A stretch of 64,000 bases of DNA from Takakia lepidozioides. Lineage: Eukaryota > Streptophyta > Takakiopsida > Takakiales > Takakiaceae. Positions within the stretch are counted from its first letter, which is position 1. The number at the start of each line of letters is the position of its first letter. Positions 53,636 through 63,955 of the stretch are shown piece after piece. Both the position numbers and the translations under genes were made by a program. The notes beneath the pieces were generated by a model. That model was not told the DNA's origin. It searched no databases and saw only the letters and a list, made by a program, of their open reading frames with translations. The stretch lies in NCBI GenBank assembly GCA_030704615.1, contig CM060732.1, forward strand, positions 63,777,053 to 63,841,052, given 5' to 3'.

Positions 53636-54612
53636 ACTCAATGGCAGCCCGCATCGGGGCCCTGGAGAGGCTTGCGGCTCTCTCCGCGGAGCGGGAGAGG
53701 GGAATGGAAGCACAACTGAAGAAGATAGTGGAACTTATGATGGGGCAAAAAGGGGGTGTGACGGGTGGCATTATAGAAGACCCCCCTGTTGCGACCTTTG
53801 TACCTGACAAAGATGAAGTAATTGTAGTGGGTAGGGATGTGACCGAGGTCCAACGTGTTGTTGATGATATTCACAGTGGGGGGCAGGGTCCACTCGTTGA
53901 AGAGGGAGAGGTCCAGCAAGTAGGTGGGGATGACATGGACGATGGGGGGGTCATTGCTGATGATGGGGGAAAAGGGGAAGCTGTAGGGGGAGAGGGTGGT
54001 AGTTTGCCCGGTCCAGGCTGCAGGGGGAGAGGGTGGTAGTTTGCCCGGTCCAGGCTGCAGGGGGACTGAAACTTTGCCCTCCGGGGTGACTGTTGTCTCC
54101 CAACCCACTGAGGTGAGACCCCGTGAAACCCCTTCAGAAGCTCCTTTCATTGAAAAGTCGAAACTAATTGTTCTAGACCTGAACGGGATCCTGTGCCACT
54201 CTATTCCTAACTTTCAGCCCAACCCGAGGCGTCATTGGCCATGGGTGTTGACCACCAACAAGTATGTTTTCCCAAGGCCCAGGTCTGCGAGTTTTTAAAC
54301 CTTCTCTTCCGGTATTTCTACATTGGGATATGGTCCTGTGCTTCCAAGGGGAATGTTGCAGACATCTTCAAAGTGGTGATGCAGGGGGTCAAGGGTTCTC
54401 CCCTCTTTGTGTGGTCACAAGAGGAGTGTGACCCCTTGACAGAGGCACACCCCACAAAAGGGCCTGCCGTACAGAACTTACAGAAGAGACTGTCGAGGGT
54501 GTGGTCGCAATTTTCTGGATTTAACGAATCCAACACCCTCTTAGTGGATGATTCACCACACACAGGGGAGGGGGAACTCCCTTTTGAACATGGTCCATCC
54601 ATTGTCGTTTGA
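53636..54612 (+). pseudogene. FCP1-like HAD phosphatase domain in a transposon-associated gene
   Basis: Starts GAGNSMAARIGALERLAALS with a short coiled coil, then an acidic linker (VGGDDMDDGGVIADDGG). A 37-bp tandem duplication (53,986-54,059) shifts the frame. The domain follows as KSKLIVLDLNGILCHSI, then YVFPRP, a frameshift near 54,280, then CEFLNLLFRYFYIGIWSCAS, KGNVADIFKVVM and NTLLVDDSPHTG. LDLNG and VDDSP match the nucleophile and metal-binding motifs of FCP1/NIF-type phosphatases in plants, where DLNG(L/I)L replaces DxDxT. Known members act on phosphoproteins such as the RNA polymerase II tail. Two frameshifts make it dead here. Confidence 0.65.
53986..54059. repeat. Perfect 37-bp tandem duplication
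   Basis: Unit GGGGGAGAGGGTGGTAGTTT followed by GCCCGGTCCAGGCTGCA occurs twice without a mismatch (53,986-54,022 and 54,023-54,059). Because 37 is not a multiple of three it breaks the HAD gene frame. With one copy removed, the upstream and downstream frames join. Perfect identity means it is very recent. Confidence 0.93.
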
Positions 54613-55857
54613 TGTCACTGGCAATGTCAGTGAGGGGCCCGATTCAGACTACCTTTTAGAAATAGTCTGGCCCTACTGCCAAGATTTGTTTTGCTCCAAG
54701 GATGTGCGTGTCTTCACAAGCACGTGGAAGCTGACCCCGACTGGCAGCTTGAATGTGGGAGAGGATGGGGTCGTTGGGGGAAGTGCTTCTGCGCCCATGC
54801 AGGTGAAACTAACCTTACTGTTTGCCACATGACATCGAAGCCAAAAGAGATGTTTGTTTTGTTCCCCCCGGATGCCCTCTCACGCAAGGCTGGCACTATC
54901 TGTTTTGCAGGGACCACAGGGAGTGGCACTGGGGTCGAATGTGAAGAAGGTGGGACCTGCGCCAAGGACCATAGTGCTACGGCGCCAGCATTCCGGATCT
55001 GCCCCCCGGCATGAGGAGGCAGCGCCCAAGGTATGGTTGTTCCCAGCCCCTCTCCGCAAACTTACTTGGTTGGTTTCCTTTATGGATACACTTCCTGAAG
55101 TGTTGCAATGTGTATTCATTGCAGGTAAGCAAGAGGAGTGGGCTGTCCCCGGCACCATCATCGCAGCAGGACATGGTTCCCCAGGCATGCATTCATGGCT
55201 CCTTGCTTTGCCTGGTTTCTAGTAGGGTTATTTTTGCCAGGAAGTTGTAGTGTGCAGGGTTTGAGTAGGGTGTTTGTTAGCTTGCTCCGTGAAGGTGTGT
55301 TTATACCATTGCAGCCACCAGAGTTCATGTTATTCTTATCCGTTTGACTAAACCTCTTTTTGCTGCTGCAGTTGAAGACGTGTACGTGGGCAGCTTTCAT
55401 CAGTTGCCACCTCAGCGACGAGCCTCGCTTCAAGGTACGTTGGTACACCGTGAATTTGCTGCTGATTCAGTATCGTGGCAACCAAGATCGTTTCCATGCC
55501 CAGTTGCGCTTGACTTTCACCCTGTCATTGCTATGTTTGTTGCTGAGTGGACCCTGATGTTGGTGTCTGCAGATATCAGATCCTGTGTTTCTCCTAAACC
55601 CCAATGACAAGCGGTCAAAGACAGCCGCCGCAAAGGCGGAAGTGGTGGGAATAGCCGGGGTTGACAAGTTCCACTGCAAGGACATTCGTTCCGGGTGGTA
55701 CAAGGTGAAAGTCCACGAGATCATGCTTCCAAGTGTTACATTGCCTTGCCCAAATGTGGACGATGCCCCCCCCCCCAAGACCACACTAGCGCACGTAAAA
55801 GGCACGGTGACTCTGTGGCCAGAGAAGAGTATGAGGAAAGGTGAAAGTATCAAGTGA
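54613..55857 (+). pseudogene. C-terminal exons of the HAD-domain gene
   Basis: Pieces continue the domain (GPDSDYLLEIVWPYCQDLF and CSKDVRVF, similar to the end of plant FCP1-like domains). Small exons follow at 54,905-55,030, 55,126-55,180 and 55,372-55,434. The last exon, 55,573-55,857, is open to a stop (VFLLNPNDKRSKTAAAKAEV, YKVKVHEIMLPSVTLPCPN, HVKGTVTLWPEKSMRKGE). GT-AG junctions flank the last exon. I recognise no domain in the last part. From 55,858 to 56,232 no gene is seen. Confidence 0.4.
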
Positions 55858-56232
55858 GATTTCATGTTTGTAGTCCCTGTTGGGTGGTATTGATACTCAT
55901 AGAAGTGTGTATGATACTCACGTTACCAGTTTTGAACATTTGGGCCATGACAGTTTATGTGATGTCCGGCAACCATGTATGTTGGCATTTTGTCTTGCTC
56001 ATACGCAGGTGTGCCGTGACGGTCTCTTATTTGAATGTAATATCACATTTTCCTGACTTGTCGTCGTGTCCGTCCACCTTCTATGTGTATGTGTGATGGT
56101 CTTTGGTCTCCCTGGACTACGTCTATTTGGTTCATTAGCGTGATGTTGTGCATGCATCGTGGTCTTTGTTCTGAGTCTCGCCCAGTATCATTGCTTCTCA
56201 ATTCCCCCTGCATATGGGTGAACCACTAAAAC

Positions 56233-56972
56233 CACTAGAATGCATCAGAACCAAACTTTCAGCTTAGAATGCAGGTCATTTAGACAACTCACACAAACCA
56301 CTACAAGTGCTCGTTTGCAGTGCTTTCAACCAACTAGCACAGTGGCAGCGGAGTTGGCCAAAGCAGTCCCGAGAGGGCACAAGCACTCTGCGTCTTTCCA
56401 CTAGCAGTTGTACCCTTCACTACCATTGCATGGGGACGACGCCACGCGTCGACCCACACACTCTCCACGTGGTCCCCGTGGATTCGTCTGCCGGCAGTTG
56501 TGTGGTCGACTTCGCCAGTCGCTATTGCCACGTGACATGCAACACTCCAAGTTATGTGGCCGACTGCGATGGGGCGTCTTGGGCCCGTGGCCACGCGGCA
56601 GCATTGCCGCTCGTCGCGGCGCCGCCACATCGGCGTCCACGTCCGCATCCACGTCCGCGTCCATGTGTCACCGCGCCCCGGGTGAGTCAGTCCACTCATC
56701 CGGAGGGAGAAGTCAAAGTCAGCCCAAAAGGTCAGACACACGGGCGGCCGGCCTGGTTACGCCACGTGGTTCTTCAGCATTAATCGCATTAATCGCTGAG
56801 CAGTTGTTCGCGCGTCTGTGTCCTTTACCACTCCAATCATTGGATGTCCAACCCAACTACCACGTCTGTTGTAACTAGTTGTTTGTAACTTCCAGTCGAT
56901 CCCATTTTTTTGACTTTTACGACTCAAAATGAGTCGTTACCCCAGTGGTAAATGACACGAATGCTTCTAATG
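56233..56972. mobile_element. 740-bp non-autonomous CACTA element, family A (TSD AAC)
   Basis: Begins CACTAGAATGCATCAG and ends GACACGAATGCTTCTAATG. The triplet AAC flanks both ends (56,230-56,232 and 56,973-56,975), the usual 3-bp duplication of CACTA elements. Its right 480 bp is a direct, roughly 88% identical copy of the right end of the 57,316-62,788 element (56,490-56,972 versus 62,340-62,788). It includes a GC-rich (CGTCCACGTCCGC)-type stretch and the short dyad GACTCAAAATGAGTC. It encodes nothing recognisable. Confidence 0.78.
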
Positions 56973-57315
56973 AACACAAGGATCCCTAAACTCCAAAGGC
57001 ACCTTAAGCGATTGGGGAAGAGGGTTATGCGCCATCACCACCCGCAACAAGTCGCCTCCACAAAGCACATGAGCAATGAAGCAAAGCAGGCAAACTTGCA
57101 AGGCAATAGAAGGGAGGGAGAGAGACTTCCCAGCACAAATGCCATTGCTAAAATTAAAAGCCAGAGGAGGGAAGATGCCATTGCATTCACAACAGTGTTT
57201 CCCGCTGCTAGAGAGACAAGGCGCCGCCTTCGCGCACCCCCAGGCACTCGCCCAGCACGGGTACGACACCACAAACGGGACGACATTCTTGAGCAAATGA
57301 TGCAGGAAGGGCGAG
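56973..57315 (+). other. Unassigned sequence between two CACTA elements, with a PPR-like trace
   Basis: A frame from 56,952 reads basic, low-information sequence. Near 57,255-57,312 the words AQHGYD and, one frame over, EQMMQEG appear. These are PPR signatures, and the bases match the PPR pseudogene at 63,137-63,160 closely. The larger CACTA element therefore probably inserted into PPR-derived DNA. Confidence 0.4.
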
Positions 57316-57804
57316 CACTAGAAACATTCGTGTCTTTTCCGAATCGACTGGGTGTCCGCCAACCACCTGGCAGTAAGCGGGACTACTGGAGAGTCGAAAC
57401 GGACAATGTGGGCCCACGGGGGCATTTCAGACGGCGGGCAGAAGTGGGGTCAACGACTCCGGAGTCGTAGCAAAAATCCGGGATATTTAAATAATTACGG
57501 AAATACATAAAATTTGAAAAAACGGAAGTTCCAAGTGGTTTTAATTACTGCACATGCGACTAGAAATTTTCATTCATAATTTGATTAATGGAATAAAGAT
57601 ATTTATTCATTATAGTGAATATGTAGTCGACTCAACGACTGCATGAACCACTGCACATTGATTGCACCCGTGATTCGAGGCCACATTTGCTGACGTGTGT
57701 TTCACAAGAACAAGTAAAGAAAATGTGGCCTTGGGGGAATAGATATTTTAATATGTACTGCCTCCACCTGGAAGTGACATGGAAGGTTCATGGTCCAGCT
57801 TGTA

Positions 57805-58490
57805 GGGTTTGTCATTCTGAACACCGCCCTGGTGGACATGTATGCTGAATGCGGGAGCATTGAAGATGCGAAGGTAGTGTTCGACTATGGCTCAACGAGA
57901 TGTGGTGTCGTGGAGTGCGATGATTGCATTGGCAACAAGGCAAGGATGTATGCATGATTTGTGCAGAGGCAGTGATAGCTGAATGAGCAGGATAGAGTGT
58001 GGGTCCATATTCATCCAAGAGGGTCGGATTTCAAGCTCCAGATTACCTATGGATCCCTGTGGAAGGATAGCTACAAGAAACCTCCATGGGTACATGGTCA
58101 GCTGGAAGCGGCAGCTGTAGCGGCACAGTTGATAAAATCAGGCACCTCAACCATGACCACAACTTCTGGAAGAGGATCAAGAGAGGGAGTCCACAATGCC
58201 TCTTCTGACACTTATGGGCATGTGAAGATGCTTTATGAGGCAGGCAGACTGAAAGAGGCTCTACAAATTTTAAACAGAGGCATTTCAGCAGATGTAGATA
58301 CGTATGTGTGTCTCTTGCATAAGTGCATCAAGATGAAAGGCCTAGAAGTTGGAAAGCAGGTGCACACCCACATTGTCCAAAGTGGATTCACGCCAAACGT
58401 TTTTCTACTCAACAACCTTGTCAACATGTATGTTAAGGGGAGCATCATGGATGATCACCAAGTGTTCAACACAAAATGCCTCAACGATCT
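57805..58490 (+). pseudogene. PEP-motif / PPR gene fragment 1
   Basis: First a stray PPR piece (VILNTALVDMYAECGSIEDA, 57,810-57,880). Then an exon from about 58,009 whose start, IHPRGSDFKLQITYGSLWKD, then SYKKPPWVHGQLEA, is the second half of the PEP motif of plant organellar single-stranded DNA-binding (OSB) proteins (PDFKHK...LW......PWV...L). It continues with a Ser/Thr-rich linker and PPR repeats: SDTYGHVKMLYEAGRLKEAL, DTYVCLLHKCIKMKGLEVGK, QVHTHIVQSGFTPNVFLLNN, LVNMYVKGSIMD. It ends at a stop at 58,492. Such a protein would act on organellar nucleic acid. Here it is a fragment inside a CACTA element. Confidence 0.72.
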
Positions 58491-59095
58491 TTAATCACGT
58501 GGAATATAATGTTGGCATGATTACCAAGCATGGGCGTGGTACGAATGCTTTGGAGACCTGTGAGCAAATGTGCGAAGGGGTGAAGCCCAACCACATCGTG
58601 TTTGTATGTGTTTGCAATGCATGTGCAATCCTGGAAAAGGGGAACGAGGTCCATGGTGACATTGGTCAAAGCTGGAATTGCACCGGATGTCATTCTGAAC
58701 ACTACCCTGACCTGGACATGTATGCCAAATGTGGATGCATTGAGGATGCAAAGGGAGTTTTCGACACTATGGCTAAACGAGATGTGGTGTTGAGTGCGAT
58801 GCTTGTAGGGTATGCACAATAGGGACGTGGGATGGAGGCTTTGGAGACCTATGATCCAAGGATGGGGGAGGGGGTGAAGCCCGGCCACTTTGTGTGCATT
58901 TGCAATGCTTGTGCAAGCCTGGCAGCCCTGGACAAGGGCAAAGAGGTGCATGGGGATATCATCAAAGCTGGAATTGTACCAAATGTCATTCTGAACACTG
59001 CCCTGGCAGCTCTGGAAAAGGGGAAAGAGGTCCATGGCGACATCTTCAGAGCTGGAATTGTACCAAATGTCAGTCTGAACCATACCCTCATCATA
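58491..59095 (+). pseudogene. PPR repeats continuing fragment 1
   Basis: Frame-broken PPR repeats: YNVGMITKHGRGTNALETCE, KPNHIVFVCVCNAC, EKGNEVHGDI, DLDMYAKCGCIEDAKGVFD, AKRDVVLSAMLVGYAQ, then a TAG at 58,820. After it come ALETYDPRMGEGVKPGHFV, CNACASLAALDKGKEVHGDI and two nearly identical IKAG/FRAGIVPNV(I/S)LN units with a deletion between them. Repeat order is that of L-S-P repeats in plant organellar RNA-binding proteins. Multiple frame changes rule out function. Confidence 0.75.
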
Positions 59096-59210
59096 GGAAC
59101 TAGTGTGATTGGGTGTTTCCTAGGTTGTCATTGTCAGCTGCTAGCAGCAAGGGCAAAGATGAATGCATGATTTGTGCAGAGGCATGGATAGCTGAAGAAG
59201 AAGGGATAGA

Positions 59211-59988
59211 GTGTGGGTCCAGCTTCATCCAAGAGGGCCGGACTTCAAGCTCCAGATTACCTGTGATTCCATGTGGATCAATAGCTACAAGAAACCTAAA
59301 TGGGTAGATGGTCAACTAAAGGCAATAGCTGCAGCGGCACAGTTGATAAAATTAGGCACGTCCTCAACCATGACTGCAGCTTCTGAAAGAGGATCAAGAG
59401 AGGGAGTCACAATGCCTTTTCCGCGGGGCATGTGAAGATGCTTTGTGAGGCAGGCAGACTGACAAAGGCTCTAGGTCTGGAAGCTGGAATCAGGTGCACA
59501 CTCACATTATCCAAAGTGGATTCATGCCAAATGTTTTTCTACTCAACACCCTTGTCAACATGTATGTTAAGTGCGGGAGCATCATGGATACTCACCAAGA
59601 TTTCTACAGAATGCCTCAGCGATCTTTGATCATGTGGAATATAATGTTGGCAGGATTTACCAAACATGGGTGTGGTAGGAATGCTTTGGCGACCTATGAG
59701 CAAATGTTGCGCAAAGGGGTGAAGCCCAACCACATCACGCTTTCGCATGTTTGCAATGCGTGTGCAAGCCTAGGACCTCTGGAAAAGGGGAAAGAGGTCC
59801 ATGGTGACATCGTCAAAGCTGGAATTGTACCAGATGTCATCCTGAATACTCCCCTGGTGGACGTCTATGCCAAATGTGGGTGCATTAAGGATGCGAAGGG
59901 AGTTTTCAACACTATGGCTGAACCAAATGTGGTGTCATGGAACGCGATGCTTGCAGGGACATGGTATGGAGGCTTTGGAGACCTATGA
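59211..59988 (+). pseudogene. PEP-motif / PPR gene fragment 2 (tandem copy)
   Basis: A second copy of the same exon: LHPRGPDFKLQITCDSMWIN, then SYKKPKWVDGQLKAIAAAAQ, a linker, and a deletion around 59,430-59,490. It continues as QVHTHIIQSGFMPNVFLLNT, LVNMYVKCGSIMDTHQDFYR, MPQRSLIMWNIMLAGFTKHG, EQMLRKGVKPNHITLSH, CNACASLGPLEKGKEVHGDI, VKAGIVPDVILNTPLVDVYA and AEPNVVSWNAMLAGTW, to a stop at 59,986. It is the best preserved PPR stretch in the window (164 codons open). It is about 85-90% like fragment 1, so the two arose by tandem duplication. Confidence 0.75.
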
Positions 59989-60029
59989 TCAAATGATGGG
60001 GAAAGGGGGGGGCACATTTTTCAATAGCA

Positions 60030-61925
60030 CAACGGCTACAAGTGGGTAGATGGTCAACTGGAAACAACAATGGCAACATCACAATTGATAGAACAAGGCC
60101 ACTGCTAATGAAGGTACATTCTTCAACATATTTCACCCTGTTTTCCCCTGCTATCAGAGTCGTTCCTAAATTTTCATGTTGAATTCTACAAGTTAGCTCG
60201 TTTGTGGATCTATGGTGGTGTTGGAGTGATTTTGACATGTTGCTGCCAATGTGGTCGACAGGAAAATATCAAAAAACATATAATAGAGATGTGGAGAAGC
60301 TCTGGAATGAATACGGTTCCGACCCCAGCCAATGGTGGAACAATCCAGGCAAAAAGGTGAATGCCTGTTGGAAGCAGACGCAAGTCAGCATAGGAACTAG
60401 TGTGATAAGTAGGGTTGGGGTGTTTGCTGGAACAATTCTAGAGTGTTATTGTCAGCTGCTAGCATCAAGGCAAGGATGTATGCATGATTTGTGCAGAGGC
60501 ATGGATAGTTGAAGGAGCAGGGAGCAGTGTGGGTCCAGATTCATCTAAGAGGGCCGGAATTCAAGCTCCAGATTGCCTACAATTCCCTGTGGAAGCAACA
60601 CACACCTCGCACACACAAGAGGTCCTCTTGGGTGCATGGTCAGTGAAATCCTCCATGGGTCACGACACAAGGTCGAGGACAATGTGGTGAGGGCACCTTC
60701 TTCTTCGACCTATTTCAGCCTATTTTTCCCTCTCATCAGACCCAGCCTTGAATTTACATATTGAATGCTGTAAGTTAGCTTGTTGGGTGGATGTGGGGTG
60801 GTTTGGAGTGACTTTGACAAGTTACTGCTGATGTGGCAGCAGGAAAGTACCCAAAAATAGATAACAAGATGAAGAGAAGCTTTGGGATGAACACTTTCCG
60901 ATCCCAGTCAGTGGGGGGACAATGGAGACAAAAAGGTGAGTGCTTGTTCGACTCCAGAGAGAAGCAGTTGCAATTCAGAATTGGAACTACTGTTATGTCC
61001 TAGGTTGGGGTGTTTTCTGGAAGAACTTCATGCCGTCACTGTCAGCTGCTAGCAGCAAGGCTGAGGGATGTATTCATGATCTGTACACGGGCAGGGATAG
61101 CTGAGGGACCAGAGATAGAGGTCCAGATTCATGTTCAGGTTCAGGCCGAGGGATCAATAGCTAAAAGAAATCAGCTGGAGTAGATGGTCAATTGTTGCAA
61201 GTGGAAACAGTAGCGGCAACACAATTGATAGAATGAGGTGCTGCTAATGAAGGCACCTTCCTCAACACATTTCAGCCTGTTTTTCCAAATAGGGTTGGGA
61301 TGTAAGAACAAATCTAGGCTGTCATCATCAGCTGCTAGCAGCAAGACAATGATATATGCATGATTTGTGCAGAGGCATAGATAGTTGAAGGAGCAGGGAT
61401 AGAGTGTGGGTGCAGATTCACCCAAGAGGGCAGGCATCTTATTCAACACATTTCACCTTGTTTTTCCCTCTAATCGGAATTGGCCCTAAATTTCCATGTT
61501 GAATTCTGCAAGTTAGGTGGTTGAATGAATCTAGTTTGTAGTGACTTTGACATGATACTACCAATGTGACAACAGGAAAATATCAAAAAACAAGTAACAG
61601 AGATGAGGAGAAGTTGTGGAATGAATACTATTCTGCCCCAGTCAATGATGGGACAACCAAGGCAAAAAGGTGAATGCTTGTTATATTTCATAGACTAGCA
61701 GACGCATTCAGCATAGGAACTAGTGTGAGAAGCTGAGTTGGATGTTTCCTAGAATAAATCTAGGCTGTCATTGTCAGCTACTAGCAGCGAGGCAAGGATG
61801 AATGCATGATTTGTGCAGAGGCATGTGTAGCTGAAGGAGCAAAGAGAGTGTGGGTCTAGATTTCAAGCACAAGATTACCTATGATTCCCTGTGGATCAAT
61901 AGCTACAAAAAACCTGCATGGGTAG
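60030..61925 (+). repeat. Three further tandem copies of the PEP-motif block
   Basis: A block of about 450-500 bp recurs three times (about 60,050-60,600, 60,690-61,180 and 61,440-61,925, with a partial copy at 61,250-61,430). Each holds the first PEP half-exon, best in the first copy: DVEKLWNEYGSDPSQWWNNP then GKK and a GTGAATGCC donor. An intron containing GTCAGCTGCTAGCA, GCATGATTTGTGCAGAGGCA and GGGTCCAG follows, then the second half-exon (IHPRGPDFKLQI-like). DPSQWW and PDFK..LW are the OSB/PEP signature. Later copies are more decayed. No PPR repeats follow these copies. Confidence 0.65.
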
Positions 61926-61930
61926 ATGAT

Positions 61931-62150
61931 TTATTCCGTGGGACTCAATCTGTCACTGAGCCTTGCATTATGAGGATCACAATTGCTTGGCAGCTTACCT
62001 GCATGAGGCCTTGACCCTTCGGCAATCCCCAGAGCAGTAGTAGCTTTGGGCTGCTTTTTTACTTTGGTTTTTTCATTTTGTATCATAAGCTCTTTGAGTT
62101 TTCCGCAGATGTAATGAAGTACCATTTTCATTTCATTTCATTTTGTTTTG
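61931..62150 (-). pseudogene. Remnant shared with the proline-rich gene region at 9.6-9.8 kb
   Basis: The minus strand reads HYICGKLKELMIQNEKTKVK, then AEGSRPHAGKLPSNCDPHNA. A counterpart at 9,773-9,582 reads LYNVCRNLKELMGQKESKKQ. DNA around CATAAGCTCTTTGAG and GCAGA(T/C)GT(A/T)AT(G/A)AAG and the following TCATTTCATTT is clearly alike in both places. It may be a small dispersed element rather than an exon. Confidence 0.4.
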
Positions 62151-62803
62151 TTTCATGGCATGTCTTTCATTGTTTTCGCATTTCTAATGACATGATTAGT
62201 TCTCTTGTATGGCATTACATGCGTATGTACTAGTCGGCTCATTACAAACACCAAAACTTCAAAGCATGAACCACTATGAGTGATTGTTCAAGTAATTTCG
62301 AGCACTTCATTTAAAGTACTAAAGCAGTGGTTGCACTGACTTCCGTAGTCGCAATTGCCACTGGGCATGTAGCACTGCAAGTTATGTGGTCAACTACCAC
62401 GTGGCAGCAGTGCTGCTCGTCGTGGCGCCGCCACGTCCGCGTCCACATCATCGTCCACTTCCGCGTCCACGTCTGCGTCCATGTGTCACCATGCTCCGGT
62501 GAGTCAGTCCACTCATCCGGAGGGAAAAGTCAAAGTCAGTCCAAAAGGTCAGACGCACGGGCGGCCCGCTTGGTTACGCCACGTGGTTCTTCAGCATTAA
62601 TCGCAATAATCGCTAAGCAGTTGTTCGCGCGTCTGTGTCCTTTACCACTCCAATCATTGGATGTCCGACCCAACTTCCACGTCTGTTGTAACTAGTCGTT
62701 TGTAACTCCAGTCGATCCCGGTTTTTTGACTTTTACGACTCAAAATGAGTCGTTACCCCAGTGGTAAATGACACGAATGCTTCTAGTGGAGGATATGCAC
62801 AAC

Positions 62804-63392
62804 GGGGGCGTGGTATAGAGCTTCGGAGACGTATGAGCAAATAATGCGGGAAGGGGTGAAGCCAGACCGGGTCATGTTCATTTGTGTTTGCAATGCGTGT
62901 GTGAGCCTGGCACCCCTGGAGAAGGGTAAAATGTCCATGGTTCCATTGTCAAATTTGGAAGTGTACCCGATGTCATTATGAACAATACCCTCGTGGACAT
63001 GTATGCCAAATGTGGCAGTATTGAGGATACAAATGGAGTGTTTGAGAATATGGCTGAACGAAATGTCGTGTCTTGGAGTGTGATGATCGCGGGATATTCT
63101 CCAGCATGGATGCGGGATGGAGGCATTGGAGACCTATGAGCAAATGATGCGGGAAGGGGTAAAGCCAGACCTGGTCGCATAGATCTGATCACGTTCGTTT
63201 GTATATGCAATGCGTGTGCGAGCCTGGCAGCCGTGGAAAAGGGCAAAGAGGTTCATGGTGACATCATCAAGCGCTGGAATTGTACCCGACGTCATTCTGA
63301 ACAATACCTTCATGGACATGTATGCAAAATGTGGGTGCATCAAGGATGTGAAGGGAGTTTGCAATAATGAAGTTGTCCTACTTGAGCAATAG
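62804..63392 (+). pseudogene. PPR pseudogene outside the CACTA element
   Basis: Frame-broken PPR repeats: GYAQRGRGIE, EQIMREGVKPDRVMFICVCN, ACVSLAPLEKGK, NNTLVDMYAKCGSIEDTNGV, AERNVVSWSVMIAGYS, ALETYEQMMREGVKPDLVA, CNACASLAAVEKGKEVHGDI and YAKCGCIKDVKGV. It continues across the right end of the CACTA element from PPR-like traces left of 57,316. It may be what remains of the insertion target. Confidence 0.75.
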
Positions 63393-63399
63393 CTTATAA

Positions 63400-63955
63400 C
63401 CCGTCCTAACCAAGTAGCCCAGAAAGGGGGATTAGGGAGCATCCATCCAAGTCCATTCACCAGGGTCGAACTGCAGCCTGCTCAGTGGGAGTCTTAGGAA
63501 CTAGACAAACGAGGCTTTCTGAGCCCAAATGGACTCTGTTCCAGGTTGGGGACGCGGGTCAGACGAGCCAGAGACACGATCAAGAACTCGAATCCTATAA
63601 GCTTTGTTATGATCCAAATAGCCATGGCTCGAAAAGGAAAGCCTACCATCTGGCGATGAACTGAGGATAAATCCCTGCCATGCAGTCTAGGTTGCCAGAG
63701 AGGCACTAGCTTCCAGATCGTCGGAAAGATCCCAACCAACAAGCTTAAAGAAGATCTTGAATTGTGCAGCCTCCCAGATGGAATTCCATGCCTGAGATCC
63801 TCTGCACTGAGTTTTAGTAGGACCAACCAAGGGGCCCAGGAAATGGAATTGCGGGGGAATGATTGGACCATGTGAGACGTGACCAAGCAGCCCCAAGGCC
63901 TAGATCGGTGTACGAAAGATCGCGGGATCCATTTTGCCAGTAAGAGCATCCCCAA
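63400..63955 (-). pseudogene. Decayed ORF, possibly from a non-LTR retroelement
   Basis: On the minus strand a 153-codon frame (MGMLLLAKWIPRSFVHRSRP to RKPRLSSS) overlaps a second plausible frame (GLLGHVSHGPIIPPQFHFLG, KIFFKLVGWDLSDDLEASA). Downstream (63,470-63,395) a third reads FDPGEWTWMDAP and SPFLGYLVRTGYKLL. Trp/Pro-rich words of this type occur near the C-terminus of plant LINE-like proteins, but no catalytic motif is present. The family is uncertain. Confidence 0.3.

Larger units (their letters stand above)
57316..62788. mobile_element. 5.5-kb CACTA element, family A, full of captured PEP-PPR sequence (TSD GAG)
   Basis: Left end CACTAGAAACATTCGTGTC; the right end is the inverted CACTAGAAGCATTCGTGTC, with one mismatch in 19. 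The triplet GAG flanks both ends (57,313-57,315 and 62,789-62,791). The left 455 bp is the inverted counterpart of 36,119-36,582, and the right 450 bp is shared with the 740-bp element. No transposase is inside. Instead the interior holds two PEP-PPR gene copies, three further PEP repeats and a short piece shared with 9.7 kb. It is a non-autonomous gene-capturing (Pack-type) CACTA element. Confidence 0.82.

Noticed and set aside
56307-56878. ORFs of 135-158 codons inside the 740-bp element
   Set aside because: GC-rich low-complexity sequence is open in several frames on both strands; the twin region at 62.3-62.7 kb does not conserve the frames.
36119-57771. A single giant 21.6-kb element bounded by the inverted repeats at 36.1-36.6 and 57.3-57.8 kb
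   Set aside because: Both repeats end in CACTA-type termini that face away from the interval: the left one belongs to an element lying to its left, and the right one starts the 57,316-62,788 element, which has its own matching end and TSD.
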